A stretch of DNA of 64,000 bases from Chitinophaga varians (GTDB lineage: Bacteria; Bacteroidota; Bacteroidia; Chitinophagales; Chitinophagaceae): positions 2,976,001-3,040,000 of the forward strand of contig NZ_JABAIA010000001.1 in assembly GCF_012641275.1 (NCBI RefSeq). The letters run 5' to 3'. The notes under the pieces were generated by a model. The model did not search any database. It was not told the DNA's origin and saw only the letters and a list, made by a program, of their open reading frames with translations. The translations under genes and the position numbers were made by a program. Shown in pieces: positions 42,786 to 51,229 of this stretch; within the stretch, counting starts at the first letter, position 1, and the number at the start of each line of letters is the position of its first letter.

Positions 42786-43888
42786 AAGATGCTTTTCAGC
42801 TCCGTAAACGGAATAAACAGCGTCACCTGCCCCAATGCATAAGGCCCTATCTCGTAAGGCACATAACTGAATGCCACGCCCTTGCCCGTTACAATAAAAT
42901 TGTTGTTGGGCACAATCGTCTTCACCAGCAGGTTCTGATCAAGCGATTCGTCCTCATCGATATGGAATTTCTTACGGAAAGCCTTGTCCAGTAACGGAGA
43001 CAACACTTCTTTATAACCAGGCTTAAAATACTCGTCCGGCGTTACCACTTTCCTTTTGGCCAGATCAAGCGTCTGGTAAAAAGCGCCGGAATTGCCATGG
43101 GCGCCGCCGGTAAAATCGTAGGCATATTTCTCTATCACCAGCAAAGGCCAGGAATTGTATACCACCTTCATATCGCTTTCGGTGGTCCAGTTCCAGGAGG
43201 CAGACTCGCCATCGGCGATATCGCTGCTGTCGGCATCTTTGGCGGCTATACGATAACTGGTCACAAAGGAATCAATGGCCCGTTTTACAAACTGCCGTGG
43301 ATCGTTGAGCTTAATATCACCAGCGATCGCTTTCCGGAGAAATGCGGCTAATGTGGAATCCGTGGCTGAGTCTGGCCATAGGATGCTGTTAGACGCGATG
43401 CCCAGCGGTGAATTGGGGAATGAAGGCAGTAACTTCACGGAATCGGCGTCATAGTATACCTGCAGCCGCTGGGCCTTCCGGAGGTCGGTATGCAGCTCAA
43501 AATGATAGGAGGTGCTGTCTCCATGCCATACGCCTTTAAACGTACCATCGTCGCCCAGAGAGCCACCAAAAAAACGTTCTTCTTCCCGGCTCCCGTTATC
43601 TTCATAAATCTTTACCTGGTCAGCGTCCTGGCTGCCCCAGATACTGATAGGCAGACCGGTACTGTCGTAATAGTAATAGCCACGAAACAGGTTGGGAGCG
43701 GTTTTCAATAACTCCATGGTGATCTGGCGGCCATCCACTGCGCCCTTTAACTGCGTGTAATAATAAGGTGTGCTCAACAGGGGAACTACCGCGCTGGCTG
43801 TATCGTGTTGGGCCTTTTCTTGGTTACCGTTGTGGCAGGCAGGCAACAGGCCGCCAGCCAGTAATAGTAATAGGAGCGCTCTTTTCAT
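42779..43888 (-). CDS. DUF3298/DUF4163 (RsiV-type) lipoprotein
   Basis: A 369-residue lipoprotein with signal LLLLAGGLLPAC and lipidated Cys18. The middle (about 190-260) resembles DUF4163 (SFVTSYRIAAKDADS, SASWNWTTESDMKVVYNSWPLLVIEKYAYDFTGGAHGN in part). The end resembles the DUF3298 domain found in RsiV and PdaC (GGAHGNSGAFYQTLDLAKRKVVTPDEYF, ISPYEIGPYA-like AFSYVPYEIGPYALG). In RsiV this domain binds lysozyme; whether that applies here is unknown. A -7 box TAATTTTG lies at 43912-43919 (minus), divergent from the pdxH promoter. Confidence 0.82.
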   Translation of the reverse strand: MKRALLLLLLAGGLLPACHNGNQEKAQHDTASAVVPLLSTPYYYTQLKGAVDGRQITMELLKTAPNLFRGYYYYDSTGLPISIWGSQDADQVKIYEDNGSREEERFFGGSLGDDGTFKGVWHGDSTSYHFELHTDLRKAQRLQVYYDADSVKLLPSFPNSPLGIASNSILWPDSATDSTLAAFLRKAIAGDIKLNDPRQFVKRAIDSFVTSYRIAAKDADSSDIADGESASWNWTTESDMKVVYNSWPLLVIEKYAYDFTGGAHGNSGAFYQTLDLAKRKVVTPDEYFKPGYKEVLSPLLDKAFRKKFHIDEDESLDQNLLVKTIVPNNNFIVTGKGVAFSYVPYEIGPYALGQVTLFIPFTELKSILK

Positions 43889-43911
43889 ACTATGATTTAT
43901 ATCAGGTCGCC

Positions 43912-43941
43912 CAAAATTACTATTATCCTTCCATACCTTTG
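43912..43941. promoter_or_regulatory. Divergent -7 boxes of the DUF3298 gene and pdxH
   Basis: TAATTTTG on the minus strand (43912-43919) and TACCTTTG on the plus strand (43934-43941) match TAnnTTTG and point away from each other, each 23-35 bp before its ATG. Confidence 0.5.
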
Positions 43942-43975
43942 TTGACAGGTTTGAACCAATTAAATATTTACGATC

Positions 43976-44623
43976 ATGTTAAACCAGAAAGTAGCAGACC
44001 TTCGGAAAGATTATAAACTGGCTTCCCTCGATGAACAGGATGTGGCCCCGTCTCCTTTGCAACAGTTCGGCAAATGGTGGAATGACGCCACTTCCAGCGA
44101 GGTTGACGAGCCTAATGCCATGACACTGGCCACCAGCACACCGGATGGGCGCCCTTCCGCCAGGATTGTGCTGCTGAAAAATTTCGATGAAGAGGGATTT
44201 ATGTTCTTTACCAACTACGAAAGCCGTAAGGGGCACGAGCTGGCGCAGAATCCGTATGTAACGCTGCTGTTCTTCTGGCGCGAACTGGAACGCCAGGTAA
44301 GAATAGAAGGGATCGTATCCAGGGCGGGAGAGCAGGTAAGTAATGAATATTACAATAGCCGTCCGCTGGGCAGCCGGATTGGCGCTATTGCATCGCCACA
44401 GAGCCAGGTTATTCCTGACCGCCGTTTCCTGGAAGAAAAAGTAGATGAAACCGCCGCAAAATATGAAAAGGAAACGCCTCAACGGCCTGAATACTGGGGC
44501 GGTTATGTCGTAAAACCGGTAGCCGTAGAGTTTTGGCAGGGGAGAAGCAGCCGCCTGCACGATCGTATTCTGTATACACAGACCACTGGTGGCAGCTGGA
44601 AGATAGAAAGGCTGGCACCCTGA
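43976..44623 (+). CDS. pdxH: Pyridoxamine 5'-phosphate oxidase
   Basis: A 215-residue FMN-dependent oxidase that makes pyridoxal 5'-phosphate. Signature stretches include EPNAMTLATSTPDGRPSARIVLLK (in part), FFTNYESRKGHELAQNP, FFWRELERQVRIEG, SRPLGSRIGAIASPQS and the C-terminal signature VEFWQGRSSRLHDRI. Start and length fit the family (about 210-220). PLP is a cofactor in many amino-acid pathways; the gene is not linked to other vitamin B6 genes here. Downstream lies an octamer-based inverted repeat shared with the convergent bTHX gene. Confidence 0.97.
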   Translation: MLNQKVADLRKDYKLASLDEQDVAPSPLQQFGKWWNDATSSEVDEPNAMTLATSTPDGRPSARIVLLKNFDEEGFMFFTNYESRKGHELAQNPYVTLLFFWRELERQVRIEGIVSRAGEQVSNEYYNSRPLGSRIGAIASPQSQVIPDRRFLEEKVDETAAKYEKETPQRPEYWGGYVVKPVAVEFWQGRSSRLHDRILYTQTTGGSWKIERLAP

Positions 44624-44642
44624 GCCTGTCAGTGATTTTCTG

Positions 44643-44723
44643 ATTTACGGATTTTTTGATTTGGGGGATTCCTGTCGTTCATACACGAAATCAGGAAATC
44701 CCTAAATCAAAAAATCCGTAAAT
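44643..44723. terminator. Octamer-based inverted repeat between pdxH and bTHX gene
   Basis: Arms 44643-44674 and 44692-44723 are 32-nt reverse complements with about three mismatches. The left side reads as tandem octamers with GATTT cores (GATTTTCT, GATTTACG, GATTTTTT, GATTTGGG). The right arm ends 2 nt from the stop codon of the bTHX gene. It is likely a shared 3' stem-loop of two convergent genes. Confidence 0.82.
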
Positions 44724-44725
44724 AT

Positions 44726-44851
44726 TTATGCTTTTTTCTCAGCTTTAGGAGCAGCTGCAGCAGCGGCTTTCCTGGTTCTTGCTGGTCTGGATTTACCGAA
44801 AGATTTGCTGAAGATTTTACCTCTTTTGGTTTTTACATCTCCTCTACCCAT
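44726..44851 (-). CDS. 30S ribosomal protein bTHX
   Basis: A 41-residue highly basic protein, too short for most gene callers. It starts MGRGDVKTKRGKIFSKSFGK, continues with SRPARTRK and ends in an Ala/Lys-rich tail (AAAAAAPKAEKKA). The segment GDxKTKRGKI..GSFG.SRP is the signature of the Thermus-type THX protein, common in Bacteroidota, which binds in the head of the 30S subunit. It lies upstream of HU on the opposite side of a terminator-like region. Its 3' end touches the inverted repeat 44643-44723. Confidence 0.93.
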   Translation of the reverse strand: MGRGDVKTKRGKIFSKSFGKSRPARTRKAAAAAAPKAEKKA

Positions 44852-45004
44852 AACGAATAATTTGAAGTTTGTTGTTTTATTAAAAAGGATGTTATCAGGC
44901 TGCAAAATACGCTAAATCGCGGAAATAGCATACAGCAGGACTTCTATATAAAAAAAAAGCAAGAAACATGATTGTTCCTTGCTTGAATAAGTTGTGCTAA
45001 CTGA

Positions 45005-45274
45005 TTAGAGCTTGTCGGATAAAGCTTTACCAGCTTTGAACTTAGCAACTTTCTTAGCTTTGATCTTGATGATCTGGCCAGTCTGTGGGTTTCTACCGTT
45101 ACGTGCAGCACGTTTAGAAACAGAGAAAGTACCGAAACCTACCAGTGTTACTTTACCACCTTTTTTCAGGGTATCAGCAACAGCTTTAGTGAAAGAGTCC
45201 AGCGCTTCGTTAGCTTGGGTTTTAGTGATTCCTGCGTCTTTAGCAAGTTTGTCGATTAATTCGGCTTTGTTCAT
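45005..45274 (-). CDS. hup: HU-family DNA-binding protein
   Basis: An 89-residue histone-like protein. It starts MNKAELIDKLAKDAGITK, contains VTLVGFGTFSVSKRAARNGRNP (in part GFGTFSVSKRAARNGRNP) with the DNA-intercalating Pro in RNPQTG, and ends KAGKALSDKL. It bends and compacts DNA. The promoter at 45316-45346 matches the Bacteroidota consensus closely (TTTG, 19 bp, TATATTTG), as expected for an abundant protein. It is monocistronic. Confidence 0.97.
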   Translation of the reverse strand: MNKAELIDKLAKDAGITKTQANEALDSFTKAVADTLKKGGKVTLVGFGTFSVSKRAARNGRNPQTGQIIKIKAKKVAKFKAGKALSDKL

Positions 45275-45315
45275 AGTTAGTAAGATTTAACTAGTGAAAA
45301 AATGTTTGATGTGAG

Positions 45316-45346
45316 CAAATATAGCGCGTTTTATCAGATTACCAAA
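45316..45346 (-). promoter_or_regulatory. Consensus promoter of hup
   Basis: On the minus strand TTTG (45343-45346), exactly 19 bp, then TATATTTG (45316-45323): the full Bacteroidota TTTG-N19-TAnnTTTG promoter. Transcription should start near 45310, giving a 5' UTR of about 35 nt. Confidence 0.85.
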
Positions 45347-45423
45347 TTTTTTACAATTTTTTTATAGAAATTTTTATCGGCTGAAAAACGCTACAGGTAA
45401 CGGTTACAGCTGATTGGGTGGAT

Positions 45424-45452
45424 GCCTGCTAAAGAGATGAACTTTAGCAGGC
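45424..45452. other. 11-bp hairpin without T run in the hup-DUF4286 gap
   Basis: GCCTGCTAAAG and CTTTAGCAGGC pair perfectly around a 7-nt loop. No T run follows on either strand. The remaining 316-bp gap between hup and the DUF4286 gene shows no gene. Confidence 0.6.
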
Positions 45453-45590
45453 TCTCGTAAAACGTTGTCCCATAGCTGATTTCCGGACTTTTAGGCTGTA
45501 GAAGCGGGGCTTTTCCAAGTATTGTACCAAACTCCGGAGGCCTTGAAAATAGTGAATTTCCTGTGGATAAGTTTAATTGTTAAGCATGGT

Positions 45591-45893
45591 TTAAATGACT
45601 TCCATAACGGTATGAAAGGCCACAAAACGGTCGCCAAACAGGTCGTAGCCCCTTTGCCGTAGCGCGTTTGCCTGTACGGCCTGGAAGGTCTGATAGTGCT
45701 CGAGGCTGGAGGTAAAGAACTGTATCACGTACGTAGGCCCCTCCGCGTCATCCTGCTCCAGCAGCCGGCACATACGGTAATCACTAAAAAGGCCGGTGCT
45801 TAATATCGCTGGAATATGCTCTTCGCGCATCCACTGTAACCAGGCAGAATGCGTATCTGTGGCCACTTTGGCCGTTACGTTGTATATGATCAT
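45591..45893 (-). CDS. DUF4286 family protein
   Basis: A 100-residue protein starting at ATG 45893 (MIIYNVTAKVATDTHSAWLQ); the frame extends to 45920 but that start adds an unlikely prefix. It resembles the small ferredoxin-like alpha/beta family DUF4286, with WMREEHIPAILSTGLFSDYRM, YVIQFFTSSLEHYQTFQ and FGDRFVAFHTVMEV. No function is known for the family; the fold resembles antibiotic-biosynthesis monooxygenase-like domains. It lies 51 bp downstream of exonuclease III, probably as last gene of the metH-xth operon. Confidence 0.85.
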   Translation of the reverse strand: MIIYNVTAKVATDTHSAWLQWMREEHIPAILSTGLFSDYRMCRLLEQDDAEGPTYVIQFFTSSLEHYQTFQAVQANALRQRGYDLFGDRFVAFHTVMEVI

Positions 45894-45944
45894 AAATGTT
45901 GCTGCGGGTATAAAATCCACCTGTCCCGTGACTGTAAAACCTGC

Positions 45945-46709
45945 CTATAAAGACAGTTCCAGGAACACCGGACAGTGGTCTGAATGTTTCACTTCCTGAT
46001 AGATGGTGGCGTGCTTTAGCTTCTCCTTTAACGGGGCGGTCACATTGATATAGTCAATACGCCAGCCTTTGTTATTGTTCCTGGCATTGGCGCGGAAGCT
46101 CCACCAGCTGTACTGGTGCGGGTTGGCATTAAAATGCCGGAAACTGTCCACAAAACCGCTTTCAAAGAAACGGTCCATCCATGCCCTTTCTTCCGGCAGA
46201 AAACCGGTGGAATTTTTATTGCTGACAGGATCATGGATATCGATAGGCTTGTGGCAGATGTTGTAATCGCCGCACAGCACTACGTTTGGCCGGGTTTGTT
46301 TCAGTTCGTCCAGATGTGCGAACAATTCTTCCAGCCACTGGTATTTGTAAGTCTGACGAACATCCCCGCTGGTGCCGGAGGGGAAGTAGGTATTGATCAG
46401 TGTCAGATCGCCGAAATCCAGCCGGATAAAGCGTCCTTCTTCATCACTCTGAGTATGTCCGCTGCCGTAATACACCTTGTCGGGTGTAATACGCGTCAGT
46501 ACCGCAACACCGCTGTACCCTTTCTTTTGTGCCGGGTACCAGTAATGTTCGTAGCCCAGCGCTTCAAATTGTTTGAAGTCCACATTATCCTGATGGGCTT
46601 TGATCTCCTGCAGACAGATCACGTCTGCAGGATCAGTTTGGAGCCATTCGGTGAAACCCTTGTTCATAGCGGAACGGAGGCCGTTCACATTATACGATAT
46701 GATTCTCAT
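45945..46709 (-). CDS. xth: Exodeoxyribonuclease III
   Basis: A 254-residue AP endonuclease of the ExoIII family; the start is set at ATG 46709 (MRIISYNVNGLRSAMNKGF) because it is the family N-terminus and lies 8 bp after the metH stop. Catalytic motifs are visible: VICLQEIKAHQDN (metal-binding Glu), YWYPAQKKGYSGVAVLTR, NVVLCGDYNICHKPID (Asp/Asn), RIDYINVT and HSDHCPVFLEL (catalytic His). It repairs abasic sites. Co-transcription with methionine synthase is probably incidental. Confidence 0.95.
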   Translation of the reverse strand: MRIISYNVNGLRSAMNKGFTEWLQTDPADVICLQEIKAHQDNVDFKQFEALGYEHYWYPAQKKGYSGVAVLTRITPDKVYYGSGHTQSDEEGRFIRLDFGDLTLINTYFPSGTSGDVRQTYKYQWLEELFAHLDELKQTRPNVVLCGDYNICHKPIDIHDPVSNKNSTGFLPEERAWMDRFFESGFVDSFRHFNANPHQYSWWSFRANARNNNKGWRIDYINVTAPLKEKLKHATIYQEVKHSDHCPVFLELSL

Positions 46710-46717
46710 GTGTTGGA

Positions 46718-49489
46718 TTAAATGTCGTATTCCAGATTGGGACGGAGCCATTTTTCGGCTTCTTCCACCGTCCAGCCTTTACGGGCTGCATAGTCCGTTA
46801 CCTGGTCTTTTTCAATTTTACCGAGACCGAAATAGCGGGCTTCCGGATTGGCAAAATACCATCCGCTTACGCTGGCGGCAGGATACATGGCCAATGATTC
46901 GGTTAAGGTGATACCGGTGTTTTCGGTGGCATTCAACAGGTCAAACAGCTTGTATTTCTCTGTATGTTCAGGACAGGCGGGATAACCCGGCGCCGGACGT
47001 ATGCCCATGTATTCTTCCTGGATCAGGGCCTCATTGCTGAGGTGCTCATCACTGGCATACCCCCAGAACTCTTTACGCACGCGCTCGTGCAGCAGCTCTG
47101 TAAACGCTTCCGCCAGCCTGTCGGCCAGTGCTTTCAGCATAATGCTGTTGTAGTCGTCGTGCTCCGCTTTGAATTTATCCAGCCATTTCTCGATGCCAAT
47201 ACCCGCTGTGACGGCGAATCCGCCGATATAATCGGTTTTGCCGGTGGAGGCAGGGGCGATATAGTCAGCAAGGGACTGGTTGGGCTGTCCCGGTGCTTTT
47301 TTGATCTGCTGGCGAAGGAATTCGAGTTTGACGGGTGCTATGTCTGCCTGCTCGGGCGTAACCTGTACGGTGTCCGGGGCGATGGCATTGGCCGGGAAAA
47401 GGCCTATCACCGCCTTGGCGCCCAGCCATTTTTCGCTGACCACTTTTGCGAGCAGCTCCTGCGCATCTTTGTAAAGTCGGCTGGCTTCGGTGCCTACTAC
47501 TTCGTCTGTCAGGATCTGCGGGAATTTTCCGTGCAGTTCCCAGGCAATGAAGAAAGGCTGCCAGTCGATATATTTGGCTATTTCTGCCAGGTCGTAGTCT
47601 TCAAAAACCTTTACACCGGTGAACTTCGGCTTCACGGGGGTGAAGGCGTCCCATTTGATCGGGGCTTTGTTTTCCTGCGCCGTGGCAAAAGGAAGATACT
47701 GTTTGACCGGTTTTTTATTTTTGAAGGACTCGTTCAGCTTTTCGTATTCGGTTTTCACAGAGGCCAGGAAGTCCTTTTTCAGGGCTTTATTGAGCAGGCT
47801 GCCGGTAACGGTCACGCTGCGGGAGGCGTCCAGTACGTGGACCACTCCATGGGCGTATTCCTGTGCGATTTTCACTGCCGTATGGGTACGGGAGGTGGTG
47901 GCGCCTCCGATGATCAGCGGAATATCGAATTCCTGGCGGCGCAGTTCGCGGGCCACATGCACCATCTCGTCCAGGCTGGGCGTGATCAGGCCGCTGAGGC
48001 CGATGATGTCCACTTTTTCCTGGCGGGCGGTCTGCAATATTTTTTCTGCGGGCACCATTACGCCGAGATCGATGATCTCGTAGCCGTTACAGGCCAGTAC
48101 TACGCCTACGATGTTCTTACCGATATCGTGTACGTCGCCTTTAACGGTGGCCAGGAGGATCTTTCCGGCAGACTTGATTTCTCCGCCGTTGATGGCCTGG
48201 TTGCGCAGTTTTTCTTCTTCTATATAAGGAGTAAGGATGGCTACCGATTTTTTCATCACGCGGGCACTTTTTACTACCTGCGGGAGGAACATTTTACCAC
48301 TGCCAAACAGGTCGCCTACGATGTTCATGCCATCCATCAGCGGGCCTTCGATGACGTCGAGCGGGCGGGGGTATTTGACGCGGGCTTCTTCCGTATCGGC
48401 ATCTATATATTCGGTGATACCGTTTACCAGGGCGTGGCTAAGCCTTTCTTCCACAGATCCCTGGCGCCATGTCTCATCTTTTTCAATCACTTTGCCTTTG
48501 GCTTTCACCGTTTCGGCAAATTGTATCAGGCGTTCTGTGGCATCTTCGCGGCGGTTTAGTATGGCGTCCTCACAGAGCTCGCGGAGCTGTGGTTCAATGT
48601 CGTCGTATATCTGGAGCATGCCGGCGTTCACAATGCCCATGTCCATACCGGCTTTGATGGCGTGAAAGAGGAACACGGAGTGCATGGCCTCACGCACGGT
48701 TTCGTTACCGCGGAAAGAGAAGGACACGTTGCTGACGCCGCCGCTTACTTTGGCCAGTGGCATCAGTTCTTTGATCCGGCGGGTGGCGTTGATAAATTCC
48801 ACCGCATAGTTGTTATGTTCTTCTATGCCGGTAGCGATAGCGAAGATATTAGGGTCGAAGATGATGTCCTGTGGATCGTAGCCCACTACTTCGGTCAGTA
48901 TTTTATAGGCACGATGGCTGAAGCTGACCCGTTTTTCTTCGGTGTCGGCCTGGCCGTGTTCATCGAACGCCATGACCACCACTGCGGCGCCGTAGCTTTT
49001 GCAGATGTAGGCCTGCTCAATGAATTTGGCTTCTCCTTCTTTCAGGCTGATGGAGTTTACCACACATTTGCCCTGTACGCATTTCAGGCCGGCTTCAATA
49101 ACGCTGAATTTACTGGAGTCGATCATAATGGGGATACGGGAAATATCCGGTTCGGCGGCCAGTAGTTTCAGGAAGGTGGCCATGGCCTGTTCCCCGTCGA
49201 GCAGGGCGTCGTCCATGTTTACGTCCAGGATCTGGGCGCCGTTTTCCACCTGTTGACGGGCAACGGACAAGGCTTCTTCATAGAGGCCTTCCCGTATCAG
49301 GCGGGCAAATTTTTTGGAGCCGGTTACGTTGGTACGTTCACCGACGTTGATGAAATTGGTTTCGGGCCTTACCACGAGTGGTTCAAGGCCGCTAAGCCGC
49401 ATATATGGTCGGATGACCCGTTGTTGGGTGTTTTCCGGTTCTATGACTATCGTTTCGTTGACCGTATTGGAATGTGTGCTTGCGCTCAT
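46718..49489 (-). CDS. metH: Methionine synthase, C-terminal modules (pterin-, cobalamin- and activation domains)
   Basis: A 923-residue protein carrying the second part of cobalamin-dependent methionine synthase. The 5-methyl-THF-binding domain begins near [16 protein letters not shown]. The B12 cap and cobalamin domain has [18 protein letters not shown], where His is the lower axial Co ligand in DxHxxG, and [14 protein letters not shown]. The AdoMet activation domain ends with [15 protein letters not shown]. The homocysteine-binding module lies in the separate gene 49513-50529. Together they transfer the methyl group from 5-methyl-THF (made by MetF) to homocysteine. Confidence 0.96.
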   Translation of the reverse strand: MSASTHSNTVNETIVIEPENTQQRVIRPYMRLSGLEPLVVRPETNFINVGERTNVTGSKKFARLIREGLYEEALSVARQQVENGAQILDVNMDDALLDGEQAMATFLKLLAAEPDISRIPIMIDSSKFSVIEAGLKCVQGKCVVNSISLKEGEAKFIEQAYICKSYGAAVVVMAFDEHGQADTEEKRVSFSHRAYKILTEVVGYDPQDIIFDPNIFAIATGIEEHNNYAVEFINATRRIKELMPLAKVSGGVSNVSFSFRGNETVREAMHSVFLFHAIKAGMDMGIVNAGMLQIYDDIEPQLRELCEDAILNRREDATERLIQFAETVKAKGKVIEKDETWRQGSVEERLSHALVNGITEYIDADTEEARVKYPRPLDVIEGPLMDGMNIVGDLFGSGKMFLPQVVKSARVMKKSVAILTPYIEEEKLRNQAINGGEIKSAGKILLATVKGDVHDIGKNIVGVVLACNGYEIIDLGVMVPAEKILQTARQEKVDIIGLSGLITPSLDEMVHVARELRRQEFDIPLIIGGATTSRTHTAVKIAQEYAHGVVHVLDASRSVTVTGSLLNKALKKDFLASVKTEYEKLNESFKNKKPVKQYLPFATAQENKAPIKWDAFTPVKPKFTGVKVFEDYDLAEIAKYIDWQPFFIAWELHGKFPQILTDEVVGTEASRLYKDAQELLAKVVSEKWLGAKAVIGLFPANAIAPDTVQVTPEQADIAPVKLEFLRQQIKKAPGQPNQSLADYIAPASTGKTDYIGGFAVTAGIGIEKWLDKFKAEHDDYNSIMLKALADRLAEAFTELLHERVRKEFWGYASDEHLSNEALIQEEYMGIRPAPGYPACPEHTEKYKLFDLLNATENTGITLTESLAMYPAASVSGWYFANPEARYFGLGKIEKDQVTDYAARKGWTVEEAEKWLRPNLEYDI

Positions 49490-49512
49490 GATTGATTTCG
49501 CTGTTTAGAGGG

Positions 49513-50529
49513 TTATGCCAGGGTGTCCACCAGCTCGGGTTTCCGGCGTGGTGCGATGTTTTTTACATGCTGTGCAATATGGCGGATATGGTCCGGCGTG
49601 GTGCCGCAGCAGCCTCCCACAATGTTCACAAAGCCTGAACTGGCAAAATCTTCAATGATACAGGCGGTATCTTCCGGTTCTTCGTCGTACTCCCCGAATG
49701 CGTTGGGAAGGCCGGCGTTGGGATAGCAGCTGACGTAGCAGCTGGCGATGTTGGACAGTTCTTCCACGTAAGGGCGCATCTGCTGGCCGCCAAGGGCGCA
49801 GTTAAGGCCTACGGAGAAAGGATTGGCGTGCATCACCGAGATATAGAACGCTTCCAGCGTCTGGCCGCTCAGGGTACGTCCGGATGCATCCGTAATGGTA
49901 CCGGAAATCATTACCGGCAGCTCTGGTTTGCCGGATTCCCGGAAATACTTTTTGATGGCGTATATGGCCGCTTTACAATTAAGCGTATCAAAAATCGTTT
50001 CAATCAGCAGGATGTCCACGCCGCCGTCTGAAAGGCCTTTTATCTGCTCTTCATAGGCTTCCGCCACTTCATCAAAAGAAACGGAGCGGTAACCGGGGTT
50101 GTTCACATCGGGAGAGAGCGAAAGGGTCTTGTTCAGCGGACCGATGGCTCCTGCCACAAAACGGGGCTTGTCCGGGTTTTTAGCGGTGTATTCCGCAGCT
50201 GCCCTTTTCGCCAGTTGGGCCGCTGCCACATTCAGCTCGTAAGCCAGGGCCTGCATATCATAATCGGCCATGGCAATAGACGTACTGCTGAAGGTATTGG
50301 TTTCGATAATATCGGCGCCTGCTTCCAGGTATTCCTTGTGAATGGCTTCGATAATCTGTGGTTGAGTGAGATTGAGCAGGTCATTGTTGCCTTTGAGGTC
50401 CATATGATAGTCGGCAAAACGGGTACCTCTGTAATCAGCTTCCTGGAGTTTGTATCGCTGGATCATGGTGCCCATGGCACCGTCGATGATGAGCACACGC
50501 TCATTAGCGCAGTCTTGTAAAGATTTCAT
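49513..50529 (-). CDS. Methionine synthase, N-terminal homocysteine methyltransferase module
   Basis: A 338-residue TIM-barrel homocysteine S-methyltransferase. The zinc site is complete: Cys in VGLNCALGG and the Cys pair in [26 protein letters not shown] and the segment [16 protein letters not shown] mark the substrate-binding N-terminus. It corresponds to residues about 1-350 of full-length MetH, and lies 23 bp upstream of the gene for the other modules, so MetH works here as two polypeptides. This split form occurs in other Bacteroidota. A -7-like TATCTTTA lies at 50608-50615 (minus). Confidence 0.95.
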   Translation of the reverse strand: MKSLQDCANERVLIIDGAMGTMIQRYKLQEADYRGTRFADYHMDLKGNNDLLNLTQPQIIEAIHKEYLEAGADIIETNTFSSTSIAMADYDMQALAYELNVAAAQLAKRAAAEYTAKNPDKPRFVAGAIGPLNKTLSLSPDVNNPGYRSVSFDEVAEAYEEQIKGLSDGGVDILLIETIFDTLNCKAAIYAIKKYFRESGKPELPVMISGTITDASGRTLSGQTLEAFYISVMHANPFSVGLNCALGGQQMRPYVEELSNIASCYVSCYPNAGLPNAFGEYDEEPEDTACIIEDFASSGFVNIVGGCCGTTPDHIRHIAQHVKNIAPRRKPELVDTLA

Positions 50530-50703
50530 GATTTTCTTTGCTGTTTATTAGTTGCTGTTAAAATCTAACAGGGTCGAACAATAAACAAATCCACCCCGTA
50601 TATCCTGTAAAGATACGCTATTTTCATTGTAAAAACAGGTTATTTGCCTGTCAGGTCCTGTATGGGACGGCATTTCTTCCCTGGTTGATATTAATGGTCT
50701 TTT

Positions 50704-50766
50704 ATATAGATTTTGTCTATATTAATATTTTTATTTGGTAGAAGTCTATAAAGTCTACTATATTTG
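50704..50766 (+). promoter_or_regulatory. Promoter of the poly-Cys unit with repeated GTCTA operator-like words
   Basis: TTTG (50734-50737), 21 bp, TATATTTG (50759-50766): a full Bacteroidota promoter. The word GTCTA occurs at 50715-50719, 50744-50748 and 50753-50757. The last two lie between the -33 and -7 elements, as AAGTCTATAAAGTCTA direct repeats. Upstream, ATATAGA-TTTTG-TCTATAT (50704-50722) is an inverted repeat. The layout suggests a regulator binding between the promoter boxes. Confidence 0.65.
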
Positions 50767-50786
50767 TAGGGTAATAGAAAAACACC

Positions 50787-50882
50787 ATGCAACAACAAAA
50801 GCTGAACATACTGTTGAACCCGGCCATGGCCTCCCACCAGCCCTATGCCTGCTGTCCCTCGGGGCGCTGCTGCTGCTGTTAA
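50787..50882 (+). CDS. Poly-cysteine small peptide (putative cysteine-responsive leader peptide)
   Basis: A 31-codon frame starts at ATG 50787, about 20 nt after the -7 box, and ends in CCPSGRCCCC-stop, with six Cys in the last ten residues (codons TGC TGT ... TGC TGC TGC TGT). The N-terminal half is MQQQKLNILLNPAMA. It is the first frame of the transcript from a consensus promoter. The Cys codons directly precede overlapping hairpins TGCTGTTAACAGCA and AACAG-CACA-CTGTT-TTT, the arrangement of an attenuator. It lies divergent to methionine synthase. A metal-binding or post-translationally modified peptide are alternatives. The coding status is inferred. Confidence 0.6.
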   Translation: MQQQKLNILLNPAMASHQPYACCPSGRCCCC

Positions 50883-50905
50883 CAGCACACTGTTTTTCCT
50901 TAAGT
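50867..50905 (+). promoter_or_regulatory. Possible attenuator: overlapping hairpins at the poly-Cys codons
   Basis: TGCTGTTAACAGCA (about 50874-50887) is a perfect palindrome using the last Cys codons and stop. AACAG (50881-50885) can instead pair with CTGTT (50890-50894), which runs into TTTT. The two structures are mutually exclusive, so ribosome position on the Cys codons could choose between them. Both stems are short, hence low certainty. Confidence 0.35.
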
Positions 50906-50945
50906 TCTTCCCGGTTTTTATTACAACAACAAAAGTTTTTTTGTC

Positions 50946-51161
50946 ATGACAATAGCAGAACATATCCATGCGCTCAGGAAGCACCTGGCAGGTCTGGGCC
51001 TGCAACCAGTCCCTGAGATGAATGATGAAAGTGAGCCCGCAGTGTTTAAGGTATGTTTTCTCAATAAATATGAAATGCAACGCTGGAAAGAGTTGCGCGA
51101 AAAAGAATCAGAAACCAATCATACCATATTTCAGGGTACGCCCGAAAAAGACGTACACTGA
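50946..51161 (+). CDS. Small hypothetical protein of the poly-Cys unit
   Basis: A 71-residue acidic/basic mixed protein beginning MTIAEHIHALRKHLAGLGLQ and ending QGTPEKDVH. It has an amphipathic N-terminal helix (HIHALRKHLAGLG) and a second helix (EMQRWKELREKES); one Cys (KVCFLNK). No signal peptide or membrane segment. Codon choice looks like real coding. It lies 63 bp after the poly-Cys peptide, with a strong terminator 36 bp downstream, so it is the only structural gene of that transcript. I do not recognise the family; a sulfur-related role is inference from context. Confidence 0.65.
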   Translation: MTIAEHIHALRKHLAGLGLQPVPEMNDESEPAVFKVCFLNKYEMQRWKELREKESETNHTIFQGTPEKDVH

Positions 51162-51197
51162 CCTTTTTCATAACGTGGAATTACAGGTTAAACGAAG

Positions 51198-51229
51198 ACG
51201 GGCGTTATTGAACGCCCGTATTTTATTTT
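51198..51229 (+). terminator. Intrinsic terminator of the poly-Cys unit
   Basis: ACGGGCGTT and AACGCCCGT pair perfectly around ATTG, followed by ATTTTATTTT. Confidence 0.9.

Noticed and set aside
46964..48559. 531-codon open frame antisense to metH
   Set aside because: It lies fully within the metH modules whose motifs are unmistakable; the frame is a codon-bias shadow without any domain, signal or start context.
50735..51016. 93-codon frame overlapping the poly-Cys unit
   Set aside because: It starts inside the promoter (upstream of the expected transcription start) and would conflict with both the poly-Cys frame and the 71-residue gene.
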